A DNA stretch of 64,000 nt, from NCBI GenBank assembly GCA_943737045.1, contig CALSFV010000206.1, positions 1,036,001-1,100,000 on the forward strand, given 5' to 3'. Origin of the DNA: Parapristionchus giblindavisi (lineage: Eukaryota > Nematoda > Chromadorea > Rhabditida > Diplogasteridae). The stretch's first letter is position 1, and each line of letters starts with the position of its first letter. A program made the position numbers and the translations under genes. Positions 47,279 to 58,785 of this stretch are shown piece by piece. The notes beneath the pieces were generated by a model, which was not told where the DNA came from, ran no database searches, and was given only the letters and a program-made list of their open reading frames with translations.

Positions 47279-50200
47279 AACGATGAACCCTCATCGATTA
47301 ATTTTGATTCTCTGAATTACGTATGCGATGTGAGGTAAGTCTTCTGGGGGCATAACTATTATGGAGAATATGTTATTTGAAAGATTTTGGAATTTGAATG
47401 AAACGTCCGACAAGTTTGATCTTTTTGTTATATTTTCGTGTGATGCGATGCTTAAAAGTAAGAAAAAGTAAAGAAAATGAGGAAAAAATTTCGATCATAA
47501 CTATAAGATCTCACAAAAAATCTGTTCCCTTATATGCGGTTTTGCCTCTGATTCTGATTTCATGAAGAGTCTTCGAATTTTTGGGATGTTTGGAAGGATC
47601 ATTTTATTGTTTAACATAATCGCCAGTTTAGCTATTGTAATTCGGCTGAATCAACAATGCTGAGATATTATATCGAGCAGGATAATAGGTAAATATTAGT
47701 ACCTTAATATTAGCAATATTAGTACCATAATATTAGGTTGATGCATAAGTTTCTTAACAAAATCAAGTTCGAACATATTTATCTGCCACAAATAGTACAA
47801 GCGTCGGGTCAACTTTGAAGTATGCGGCTACAGCAGTGATAGTCTTGCGCTATTTATATGGCAACTTGTAGATCCAATAATGAAGGAAGAGCTGGGCTGG
47901 AACTTGAAGAAGTTGGTCAACACCTTGTCGACTTTGGCTCAGTCATCGAAGTGCTGCCCTTTAAGAAAGTGATAGAGGGCCGAAACCAGATGCAGTCAGA
48001 GTGTGGTTGGGGGACCACAGTGGGTGGGTCAGAGCAGTCCTGCTAATGTCCGCCAGTTAAGCCTTGGTCAATTTGCAATGTCTGGTCTTTCGTTGTCATT
48101 TTGAAAATAGATTTCAGCTTGTTTCCCATGGATTCGAGATGGGCCTTCAATTTTCTCAGTTGAGTTACATTTACTTGTGCGGTTATAATCTGGCCTTGGG
48201 GTAGCTTCTCCCAATGTTCAACTCCTTTTGCGCTCCTCCAAACCGAAAGCACTATTTTCGTCGATATGATGATCAGGTTTATGCTCGTCTGCTGGCGCCT
48301 GATCTGTATCAAGTTACTGGCGAATACGCTCATCATTGTCGTAGAGGACCCATCTTTCATCCTTAGTGATGACATGACCGAGTCAATCAAATTCACGTAG
48401 CAGGACTAGAAGAGACACTGCGTCATGGACCCTGGCGTCACGGTGGTGAATTTGATCGGCGCGAAAACATGAGGCATTCTCAGCCGGACGACGAGCCTCG
48501 AGCATCGAGAGTAGAAGGCCCTAGCGATATACAACAAGAGAAATATGAGGGTTAAAGTGTAGTAAAGAAACTTATGCATCAACCTAATAAATCAATGAGA
48601 TGAAGTGGTGTACAGCCCCGCAGCCCCGCTCATTTCGTGTTGTGACCCCGGGGATCCCCGGGATCCCCCAGTGCTCCTCGAATTATTGTGCTTTCAATAT
48701 TGACTATCAGGTGTTACAATTGTTACTACATTTTGTTTTCCTCTTTACTTGTTTTTTATCAAAGAAAGTTCGGAATTTTAAAAACTTGTCAACTTAATTG
48801 TGCTAAGAAATAGAAATGCCGAAAAAGTCACTTTGAGATTGATATTGCCGAACGGTGCGCGAGTTCTTCAAGATTATTACGCGGCATTTGTCAAAAATTA
48901 ATGTGTTCTCTATTTTGTAATATTTTCAAAATATTCATAATATTATAATATTAAAATATTTTCAATATTTGTTTTCGGGCTACGCAATTGACAAAATTCC
49001 CAACTTTATTGATAAAATAGATCAAGTAAAGAGGAAAACAATAGTAACAATTGTGACACCTGATATTCAATATTGAAAGCACAATAATTCGAGAAGCACG
49101 GGGGATCCCCGGGATCACATGCACGAAAGGAGATTCTGCGGGCTGCAATGGTCTGTGGCACGCCCTGCCAATCCACCTTCCCCCCTGGTATGACGTCACT
49201 ATGTAAGTCTACTTAAAGTGAAAAAGTGAGGTCATTCACTTGAAGTAGACTTAAAGTTTTGAAATACCGAAGCATGTGCTCGATTCCCGGTTGCGACACA
49301 GCCTTCACCAAACCACGGCAAGGGCAATTGGTAGTGACTTGATCACGCGGTAAAGTACAGTACCGTGCAAAAGTCCATCCACTGTTGCTTTTTTCGTCAT
49401 AACTTTTTTTCAAACTCAACCGATCAGTTCCAGGAGAACAACATCAATATCCTAGATACACATTTCATTCAGTCAAACATCTTTTCAGCCAAGTTTAGAA
49501 GCTTGAGGTACCCCAATTTGAAGAAATTCTGCCAGTTCCTGATTGATGTCCCTTGCATTGAGCCTCGGGTTCTCCTTCGAGATGCAAGTAATCAGGCGAA
49601 TAGATATCGCGGACGTCTTGTGTGGTCGTTCATAAGTTTTCTTCATTGTTCGATCATCTGTTGGAGTTGCGTTGCCCTTGAAAATACTGACATCTGACAT
49701 CCGGAACTGCAGTGAGACGTCCACGACGAATGGATTCTAACTCGGATATCGGCATATTCTTGCACCCAAGAGGCCTTTTCATAGTTTTGTAACGATTTAA
49801 GACACATTGGTAGCAAAATAAGTGAAAAAATAATGACGAAATCGAAGAACACGAAAATCTCACTTTTGTTACTTTTCATAAATTCGAAATAAATTTCACC
49901 GTAAGAGATCACCCTGGTTAGTTGGTCGTGCTAAACACGTGAACACGCTCTCAAAATAATCCCTGGAAAGCTGGTCCTGAACGGTTATATTTGAAAAAAG
50001 TTATGATGAAAAAAGCAAAAGTGGATAGACTTTAGCACGGTACAGTATGTATATATGTATGTCTGAAGAGATTAGGTCACCGGAGTAAACTGGACTACCA
50101 GTGATCTGCCGCAAAACTTCTTGTACCTTGAATAACGGGGTGTTTGCCTTCTCCTTTAATAAAATCCATTCATCATTTCACCACTTTTCGAAGGCTGAAT

Positions 50201-51022
50201 TTGGGGTCATATAGATTTAGCAAACAATTTTCCATCATGACACTCATTTCGTTAATTTCAGTGTGCAAGATGCGCTAAAGACAATATTATCGTATTTGAG
50301 AGATCATAATCAGGTCAACGAAGATGTATACAATAGGTACAGGTAAGAGGTCATAAGTTCATAATGTTACTTGAACATAAATGTTTACTTATAAGTTACT
50401 TTATGCTAATTATTAGTTCATAATTAGATAAGCACATAAGCAAGTTAAGTTCAGAGTTCACAATTTACCCAAAATGTTCATTATCATTCATATCTCTTTT
50501 AAACTGAAGTGACTTACAAGGAAACTACTTAACCTTACCACGGTTTTCTCAAATTTTGATATCTTGATCTTCATTGGATTATATTTCCAAAATGCTAGGT
50601 CAAAAGTTCCGTTTTAAGCTCGATTTTATAACACTGAATTAACCACTAAAACTAATTTAAGCACTACATCAACTGCTGCAGCAACGACTGTACCATCTAC
50701 GACAGAGATGACAACAGAGACAACGACATCAACTGTACAACCAACTCAAACGACTGCAATTACCTTGGCTGACACTATTTCTACTGAGGCTCCGTCTGTA
50801 ATTCAACCCATTGACGCTGTCATTACTTCTACGATTTCTACCAAAAGAGTGACCGCGCCTGCAAAAGAAGATATCGCACCCAATAATGCTGATCAATACA
50901 AGGACAAACAAGATCATCCTGATGATGATAGATCAAATTCGGATGACACCCAGGACAACTCTGTAAATGATCTTCATAAGATCTCTCTCATTATTCCCAT
51001 CTTCATTTTCTATCATTTCTGA
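47279..51022 (+). CDS. 3' exons of a secreted protein with Thr-rich stalk and hydrophobic C-terminus
   Basis: Exons 47279-47334 (NDEPSSINFDSLNYVCDV), 50262-50342 (VQDALKTILSYLRDHNQVNE) and 50662-51022 join in phase (0, 2, 2). The last exon is a Thr/Ser-rich stalk (ATTVPSTTEMTTETTTSTVQ), a charged Asp-rich stretch (DDDRSNSDDTQDN) and a short hydrophobic end, ISLIIPIFIFYHF, like a GPI-attachment signal. The 50,660 acceptor (TTTAAG) is weak but upstream frames close. The 5' exons are probably 35,132-35,244 or the 16,236 set, both ending in phase 0 with the expected cysteine layout. A mariner, a foldback and a Tc1-like element fill the 2.9-kb intron. Likely a cell-surface or secreted mucin-like protein; family not recognised. 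The last exon is duplicated inverted at 63,577-64,000. Confidence 0.5.
47734..48586 (-). mobile_element. Mariner copy 2
   Basis: Same ends as 7277-7952 (TAGGTTGATGCATAAGTTTC). The minus strand holds [16 protein letters not shown] and a mutated catalytic region. About 853 bp, so it keeps about 180 bp that the other copy lost. Confidence 0.85.
48640..49115. mobile_element. Foldback with GGATCCCCGGGATCC ends
   Basis: CTCGAATTATTGTGCTTTCA on the left and its inverse on the right, with GGGATCCCCGGGATC blocks at both ends. Confidence 0.7.
49356..50047. mobile_element. Tc1-like element, partly palindromic, with transposase scrap
   Basis: TACAGTACCGTGCAAAAGTC on the left, inverse at 50,022-50,047. 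On the minus strand 49,485-49,620 reads KENPRLNARDINQELAEF, like the DNA-binding part of Tc1 transposases. About 690 bp, broken. Confidence 0.75.
50087..50160 (+). repeat. R1 repeat copy
   Basis: ACCAGTGATCTGCCGCAAAA and CTTGAATAACGGGGTGTTTG, followed by a pyrimidine tract; about 100 bp upstream of the acceptor at 50,261. Confidence 0.5.
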
Positions 51023-51101
51023 GCGTTGGAATAAATAGATTGAAGTGTATCTAACCATTGGTGAAATACATATTTGATAATATTATACATATTCAAAATC
51101 A

Positions 51102-51413
51102 ATCTAATCTAAATACAGTTTAACAGTTTATTAACCTTTATCAAGCACATAACCATTAGGGAGGGAATGGGTTAAAAAAAGACAGATTAGTCTAGGCGTG
51201 CTGAGGTTCCATACAAGGGGCATAATTATCTTCTTCTTCTTCATCTTCTGATCAGCAATTAAGACGTTCTTCAGAATCAAAGCCGCTACACTTGATCCTT
51301 TTCGAATAGTGAATCATGAAACAGAATTGAGAAAAAATAGATAGAGATAACCCACGAAGTCCTCGCTCAATACTTCGTCAACAAATTGCTTGATGATCTA
51401 ATCTAAATACAGT
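51102..51413. repeat. 18-bp direct repeats flanking a segment missing from the other arm
   Basis: ATCTAATCTAAATACAGT occurs at 51,102 and 51,396. The right arm (about 63,485-63,500) has one copy and lacks the 294 bp between. Confidence 0.85.
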
Positions 51414-51687
51414 GAATATATTTCAAAACAGTTTTTTCCTGTATAACCTTTCTCAAAGTATCCCGATCGGGCTGATTTTTTTCACATGTTTATTACACGA
51501 CCATGAGCCGCTTCAACCTGGATAGACTACCTGGATAGCCTAAATAACATAGATAGAGTATCTGGACAGTTCACAGTGAAAAATTAACTATTTTATCAAA
51601 AATAGTAAAAAATCATTAACATAATTTATTAATCAAATAAATAAAATAAATCATCTGCAACAGGCTAAAAAGTTAGAAAAAAACCTT

Positions 51688-52215
51688 TTACATACCTGCA
51701 CGAAAAAGCCAAACAGATATATCCCATAGGCGAACGAGAGAATGAGATGAGTGAATCTTGTTTCTTCTCAATTTAAGTAGTTGCCATGCAAAAGGAACAT
51801 TTTCGATAGCTTCGAGCCGATAGGTTTTATCTTTTGCGATTGTCGGCATGGTTGTCAACACGAGAGAACAGACCAGAAACAATATTGTCAGATAATATTT
51901 TTTTAACTTCACTAGCGTTCGGCAGACGATGGCTGAACTTGTGTAATTATCGTCCAGGATCCGAGTACTCACCATCAGCTTCAAATCAAAACAGGTTTGC
52001 AAAAAAAAGAAACAAATTCTCATTGTTTTCGCAAATGTCGCATAAAAACTTCCATTGAGAAGTTTGACAATAGCAATGAACATCACACTGAGTGAAGAAT
52101 GAAGTTTCAAGAATGAGGTTTCACCCGATGTCTGATTGATATTATGACCAGAAATGTAAATGAAAAGGATAACAAATGATAAATAGGCGTTTGACAAATT
52201 GCCTAAATACCTCAT
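51688..52215 (-). CDS. Putative multi-pass membrane protein exon, left-arm copy
   Basis: A 175-codon open frame with four hydrophobic stretches (SFVILFIYISG; LSVMFIAIVKLL; RICFFFLQTCF; YYLTILFLVCSLVL) and a basic C-terminal part. An upstream exon at 52,310-52,345 (MGFKLARVYVQL) may precede it, though no splice joins them cleanly. It might be a fragment of a chemoreceptor; the family is not recognised. The mirrored copy at 62,677-63,204 differs by one residue, A-T-F to A-T-S, so both arms kept the frame. Confidence 0.35.
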   Translation of the reverse strand: MRYLGNLSNAYLSFVILFIYISGHNINQTSGETSFLKLHSSLSVMFIAIVKLLNGSFYATFAKTMRICFFFLQTCFDLKLMVSTRILDDNYTSSAIVCRTLVKLKKYYLTILFLVCSLVLTTMPTIAKDKTYRLEAIENVPFAWQLLKLRRNKIHSSHSLVRLWDISVWLFRAGM

Positions 52216-52536
52216 TTAAATAGCCCTTTCTGTATCCTTTGGAGGTCTCTAAGAAATACTTTACCATGCCAAGAAGGAGCAGCATAAGAATATCAGTAAA
52301 TGTCGATAAATTAAGTTGAACGTACACCCGAGCTAGTTTGAAGCCCATTTGCTTAATGCTGATGAGGGAAAGAGAAAGGGAGAAGGAGAAAAGGATAGAG
52401 GTGGAGAAGTAGAGAGAGGTTAGACGGAAGTCTAATAATAATATATTTATCGCATCTTGGAGAAAAGAGACAAGAGAGATTTTTTCATAAACAATTAAAA
52501 TACATATTAAAACAAGAAGTAGCGACGATATAGGTG

Positions 52537-53177
52537 CAATTACTGGATTGCAACCTTTATATAATTACTAAACACTTGAGGAGAGATTGATGTGACAATA
52601 GTTCGATCTAAATTATACCATTTTCGGACAACACGATTTGAGAAAAATGATAGATAGCGAGTACTAGATGAAGGGTTCATACAAATTCTAAGTTGATGAC
52701 CTCGAGTAAAATTCAATGTGTTGGGAAATATAAAGATGCTAAGGGGGTCAATATCAATAAAATTATGAATGATCTTGAATGTTACAGTAAGATCAATAAT
52801 TGTTCTACGGGTTTCTAAAGTAGGGAGGTCCAAGGCTCGTAGACGGTCCTCATACTAGGTGTGCGGTAGACGACAGCGTTTGCATACCAATCTGGAGTAT
52901 CTGATAAGTACTGATTCAATTAGGGCATTCAAAGACGACGACATGGGGTTCCACACTTCAGAACAGTATTCGAGCGGGACATAAGTGCAAAATAGACGGG
53001 TAGGTATAGACAACTGGGCTTTTTTGATGTGAAAGAACGAAGGATGTAGCAGAAGCGAGCTTTAGCTTTTTTCACTATGTTGCTAATATGTTCAGTGAAA
53101 TCCAAAGTATTTGAATATGTGACACCGAGATCTTTGATCTCAGATGGACAGTGACAGTGATTCAAACTCTCATCACT
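52537..53177 (-). mobile_element. Non-LTR retrotransposon 3' fragment, left-arm copy
   Basis: Minus strand reads EIKDLGVTYSNTLDFTEHIS, then KKAKARFCYILRSF, and, after frame breaks, RRTIIDLTVTFKIIHNF and FFSNRVVRKWYNLDR. These match the region after the reverse transcriptase domain in non-LTR elements (DLGV...HI; RR..DL..FK; RV...WN.L). It begins exactly where the TTAA foldback ends, so the foldback probably cut the element. Confidence 0.7.
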
Positions 53178-54610
53178 TTAAGACAACGGCTCAGTGAGAT
53201 TCCAGGTAGTGCCGGTCATCGACCTCACCGATTTGGCTCAAAATTTTTTGTGGATACCCCCATGAGCCCCCATCACCAAATGGGTATTCATTAGGGCTGG
53301 ATCCTTGAAACATAGAAGTGGCGGGTTGTCGAAATTTGAAAACTCGATTTTCACCAAAACAAAATGGAGCGACCTAGGACCAATGTTAGTGTCGATTAAT
53401 TATAAGTATAAATAGACAACAAAAACTAGATATATGACGGTCCGGAGATCCGATCGCAAACTGATTTTTTTACATTCTTAAAACATTCTAAAATTAATTA
53501 AAATTTTAAAATGAAAAACGGCAGCCCAATTTTTGCCTCATTTTATAGAGCTAAAAATTCCGCGTCGAATGAGGCAAAAAAATAAAAAAATCGATCGACC
53601 CGTGTTTTGAGATAAATGAACCTGAAGATGACTCGAAAATATTTTTGCATTTAAAACCCTTCATGTTTGTACTCTTTTTGAAGAGCTCGTCGAGTAGAAC
53701 AACTTTCATGTTGAACGTTTTGTCTGAAACTCTTGTACAAGAGAAATACATGAATTTAGGTTTATTGAATCCAAATCTTTTCTATCACTTGCATCTTGAG
53801 AACAAACGACTTTCATAGAATACGACCAACATGAAAAATGATGTACTCGACGAGTTCTTTAAAATGAGGCAAGGTTTCGACAACTTTTGTTTCATGACCA
53901 CTTTAGAGGCCATGTTTTTCAGAATAGGGGCCAACAATTTTTTTTCGTTAAACAACAAATTAAGTATGGATTTTTGAGTTCTACAATATAGGCGTAATCA
54001 CTTTTTTGTGAGAATAAATTAAACTCACGTATTTCTCTTGTGCATGAGTTTCAGACAAAACGTTCAACATAAAAGTTGTTCTACTCGACGAGTTCTACAA
54101 TATGAGTACAAACATGAGGGGGTTTGAAAACAAAAATATTTTCGGGTCGTCTTCAGGTTCATTTATCTCAAAACACGGGTCGATCGATTTTTGATTTTTT
54201 TGCTTCATTCGACGCGGAATTTTTTGCTCTATAAAATGAATCAAAAATTTTGCTGCCGGTTTTTGTTTTAAAATTTTAATTAATTTTAGAATGTTTTGAG
54301 AAGGTAAAAAAATCAGTTTGCGATCGGATCTCCGGACCGTCATATATCTAGTCGTTGTTGTCTAGTTATACTTATAATTAATCGACACTAACATTGGTCC
54401 TAGGTCGCTCCATTTTGTTTTGGTGAAAATCGAGTTTTCAAATTTCGACAACCCGCCACTTCTGTGTTTCAAGGATCCAGCCCTAATGAATACCCATTTG
54501 GTGATGGGGGCTCATGGGGGTATCCACAAAAAAATTTTGAGCCAAATCGGTGGGGTCGATGTCCGGGGTCAGTGGATCAACCCTCGAATCTTACTGAGCC
54601 CGTGTCTTAA
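53178..54610. mobile_element. TTAA foldback, left-arm copy
   Basis: TTAAGACAACGGCTCAGTGA at the left and, inverted, TTAAGACACGGGCTCAGTAA at the right; arms carry GGTCGCTCCATTTTGTTTTGG inverse pairs and CGGTCCGGAGATCCGATCGC. About 1.43 kb, 47 bp shorter than the mirrored copy. Confidence 0.8.
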
Positions 54611-54921
54611 CACAATTCCTCCCAAAAGAGCCTGCATAAGAAGGCATCACACCCAATAAGCAGTGGTGATCCATTCGAATGCTCAAATTCGGATCAAATT
54701 CGGATGACATCGAGGACTCTGTCAATGATCATTATAAGATATCATTCATTATTCCCATCTTCATCTTCTATCATTTGTTAAAGTTGAAATTTATTGTTTT
54801 AAAAATTTGTTGACAAAATTAGGTACTCACATATTGACCGAATGAAATACACTTGTTTATTTGGTACGAGAGCAGCCAGCCACAGCCACAATGAATTTCT
54901 AGGTATAGAGACAAGAGTCCA

Positions 54922-55063
54922 GTGGCCGTATGCAAGAACAACAGGAAAACCGTTTTCCGGGAAAATGTGACGTCATTAACGTAGGCGGAGAATTTTTGGA
55001 AAACACCTCCGCCCACGCTAATGACGTCACATTTTCCCGGAAAACGGTTCCTGCATACGGCCA
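54922..55063. mobile_element. Hairpin MITE with TGACGTCA motifs, left-arm copy
   Basis: GTGGCCGTATGCA at the ends and TTTCCGGGAAAATGTGACGT inside, inverse on the other side. Each arm holds a GACGTCA (CRE-like) site. Mirror copy at about 59,782-59,923. Confidence 0.75.
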
Positions 55064-56171
55064 CAAGTGAGATAGTACGTACATCAGAGAGAGGAAGGAA
55101 AGGAGGGAAGATTGGGATTGATCGATAGAATATTTCTGCGTTTAGCAGCAGGTAGCAATACAAGTACATTTTATACGGAAAATATTTACCTGCCACAAAA
55201 CGGACAAGCCCCGGCTCAACGTACAATTAGAATTAATATAATCCCTTTTCTCTGTGATAGTCGTGCGTGATTTATCGAAAAACATGCAGATCTATCTATC
55301 ATCTAGATACACATTATCTACATATCTGTACATCTAGATAAATTAATAGTCTGAATCTCTGTGCGCACGAAAGGTACCTCATCAGACACCATTATCCCTT
55401 ATTCCAAGATTCGCCCTTACCTCCCAAACTGCCACTGTCCCCAAAAAACGTACACAGATATTGCTATCTCTGAGACGGACCTCCATCGCTCCCCTCATTT
55501 CATAATCTATTGTGTATATCACGCGTGTCACTGAAGAATCGAGTAAATTCCGGGGGTGTTTGGCACATTTTTTTACCCCCACATATTAATGCATTTTTTG
55601 GTAGTCCTTAGGGTCCCTAACAAGCTGGCCAGAGCTTTTTTGCATATCTTCATTTTCAACGTCGAGAGACGACGTCAAACTTTTTTGACGCCGAAATCGG
55701 CCGACTTTAGAGCTCTGTAGCTCTTCGGGGTGTGGTGGTTGGTATCGAGTCGTCAACAGAAGAATTACTCGGAATGCTAAGGAGAATGCGCCTACATCAT
55801 TGGCAAGTCGATATTTTATTTAGTATTTTTGTAAATCGATTTCATTGATTGGTTTAAAACAAAAATCGAAGCCGAAGGTTGTTAATAGCTCAATCGACTG
55901 ACCTCGACGAGAGGATTTCAACGGTATGCTGAACGTTTTGTCATGTGGAAGCCTTCGAAAGTTATGAGCATTTCAAGATTTTAATTGCGTGCGATCACAC
56001 GTGAGGAGAGTGACGCGGCCAGTGATCTACCCACTCTACTGCCTTGTGCGATGACTTCACCCATTGTAATAAGTTTTACCATTGTTCTAGTGCATCTCCA
56101 AGTTATTTTTGATATCTTTGGAGGTTTCGTTTTCGTTATTAAGCTTATAATTCATAGCCAATCGATGAATA

Positions 56172-58396
56172 TTAAGAGACCGGCTCGGTAAGACTCGAGC
56201 ATGGTCCGGACATTCGCGAGGACTTTCGATCTGGCCCTCAATACTTTCATCATAGACACATACCGGGGGGAGACCGATGAAAGTTATAGTGAAAATGCCC
56301 TTAGGCTCAAACCCGGCTCACATATGTCGCATAAAATAAAAAATTGAAAAATTCATAACTTTTCAATCGCGATAGCTAGGACTTTTATTTCTTTTTATTG
56401 GTGAATAACATGTCATGCACTCTTACAAACACAGTTGAGCAGTAATATCATGTCGTTCTGGATATGTTTTTTCGTGTATGATTTTCCGATTTTTCCTCTT
56501 CCATCCTCGTTGAAGAGAGACGGCAAGCATTGACATAGTACATATTGTAGCCCTGACACTTCTGTACATGATGGCCACATTCCCTTGGAAATCCAACTTT
56601 TCTGAAGCATCGAGAATTGCAACTGAATGTGAGATATGTGTAATTTGTAAAAATCGAAAATTAAATTTCTTGTAAATCGCAAGAGTAGTAGGTAGCTTTA
56701 TTATGTCATTTTACTTGTAGTGATGTGCCTACACAGAAAAAATATACTAGTAGACTCAGACTACATTTTTTTAAAATTTTAAAAATAATTATTTTATTTT
56801 TATTTTTTTCAACCCTGACATTGAGTCGACCGTCAAGGCAAGTTGATTCATAGGGCGGATGGTAGCTGATGCATGTCCGTTTGCGAAAACAACTGCCACG
56901 AAAAGAATCGTCGTTTCGCAGATCTAGAATTTATTTTTTTAATTATCAAACTTGAAAAAATACATGTTTCTTTCACATAAATCGGTTGGAAGGTGGCGTA
57001 TGGCAACCAAAGCTGTACCATTGTTATCAGTGGGAGTGAACTGTACTTGAACACCATAATCGTCAGGAATCGCGAACTGATCTTTTTTTCAGTCGACCCA
57101 TTATTTTCAACCATGACCCGGGGTTCATGGTTGAGAATAGCTGAGGTCGAAAAATTCATGATGATCCCAGACCAAATACTATTTGGCAATATATCAACAG
57201 TGAGACAACTTCTAGTTTTCTGGATACCGTAACCCAAACTACAGTAATTGTAAGGCACGCACTTGAATTTTCCGAGAATTTCACCACATTATTATAGGGT
57301 ACGGTAACTAGATTACTGTATTTTGGGTTACGGTATCCAGAAAACTAGAAGTTGGCTCACTGTTGATATATTGCCAAATAGTATTTGGTCTGGGATCATC
57401 ATGAATTTTTCGACCTCAGCTATTCTCAACCATGAACCCGGGGTCATGGTTGTGAATCATGGGTCGACTGAAAAAAAGTTAGTTCGTGATTCCTGACGGT
57501 TACGGTAGTGCAGTACAGTACACTCCTACTGATAACAATGGTACAGCTTTGGTTGCCATACGCCACCTTCCAACCGATTTATGTGAAAGAAACATATAAA
57601 TATTCAAGTTTGATAATTAAAAAAATAAATTCTAGATCTGCGAAACGACGATTCTTTTCGTGGCAGTTGTTTTCGCAAACGGACATGCATCAGCTACCAT
57701 CCGCCCTATGAATCAACTTGCCTTGACAGTCGACTCAATGTCAGGGTTGAAAAAAATAAAAATAAAATAATTATTTTTAAAAATTTTTAAAAATTTAGTC
57801 TGAGTCTACTTGAATATTTTTTCTGTGTAGGCGCATCACTACAAGTAAAAAGGCATAATAAAGCTACCTACTACTCTTGCGATTTACAAGAAATTTAATT
57901 TTCGATTTTTGCAAATTACACTTATCTCACATTCAGTTGCAATTCTCGATGCTTCAGAAAAGTTGGATTTCCAAGGGAATGTGACCATCATGTACAGAAG
58001 TGTCAGGGCTACAATATGTACTATGTCAATGCTTGCCGTCTCTCTTCAACGAGGATGGAAGAGGAAAAATCTGAAAATCAGACACGAAAAAACATATTCA
58101 GAACGATATGATATTACTGCTCAGCAGTGTTTATAAGGGTGCATGACATGCTATTCACCAATAAAAAGAAATAAAAGTGCTAGCTATCACGATTGAAAAG
58201 TTATGAATTTTTCAATTTTTTATTTTATGCGACATATGTGAGCCGGGTTTGAGCCTAAGGGCATTTTCACTATAACTTTCATCGGTCTCCCCCCGGTATG
58301 TGTCTATGATGAAAGTATTGAGGGCCAGATCGAAAGTCCTCGCGAATGTCCGGCAGGGGGTCAAAATGCTCGAGTCTTACCGAGCCGGTCTCTTAA
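56172..58396. mobile_element. TTAA foldback inside element C
   Basis: TTAAGAGACCGGCTCGGTAA then GACTCGAGC, with the inverse ending at 58,396. 2.2 kb, axis near 57,284. The core (56,985-57,545) is a copy of the 'ccccggggtcatgg' foldback, so it is itself composite. Confidence 0.85.
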
Positions 58397-58468
58397 ACAA
58401 CATGAATGCAAATGACAGCAAAACAACAAAAAGGCTTCGAATTCACAGGAATATTTTATCACACTCTA

Positions 58469-58615
58469 TCATCCTAAGAAGTCATCTTCGTGTTGTCCGA
58501 GAATCTCCTCGTTCTCGTCCTCCTCATCATCTCCATCTTCCTCGAAAACGACATCGTCCAGCTCCGAGTCCTCTGACTCATCCACAACTCCTCTCTTCCT
58601 GATCGTGTTAAAGTT
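58469..58615 (-). pseudogene. Acidic-tail ORF of element C
   Basis: Minus strand reads RKRGVVDESEDSELDDVVFE, then EDGDDEEDENEEILGQHEDD and F-L-G-stop. Element A has an interrupted relative. Likely the C-terminal end of a transposon protein (inference from composition and position); no catalytic part remains. Confidence 0.45.
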
Positions 58616-58708
58616 AACGCTTAATGATAAGTTAAAGTGGATTCTCGTTTTTTTGGTTTTCATAATCACAGGAAAACATTTCGACAAACACAAAATCAGC
58701 AAAAGAAA

Positions 58709-58785
58709 AGTGCGGCAAGGAGGATCGAACCCCTGATAGTCAAAAAGTAAACAGCGACCTTATCCACTACACCACCCAGCCATAC
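58709..58785 (-). other. tRNA-like sequence in element C
   Basis: Minus strand: TGGTGTAGTGGATAAGG (perfect A box), CAGGGGTTCGATCCTCC (B box), then GCCGCAC and TTTTCTTTTGCTG. Best preserved of its family with 13,555 and 22,907. Confidence 0.6.

Noticed and set aside
49268..49330. Possible tRNA-like sequence with CTCGATTCCCGG
   Set aside because: No A box at a suitable distance; left out of the tRNA-like set.
54819..55226. 135-codon ORF, duplicated exactly at 59,619-60,026
   Set aside because: It runs across the CRE hairpin MITE and has no motif or splice context; the identical second copy only reflects the inverted duplication.
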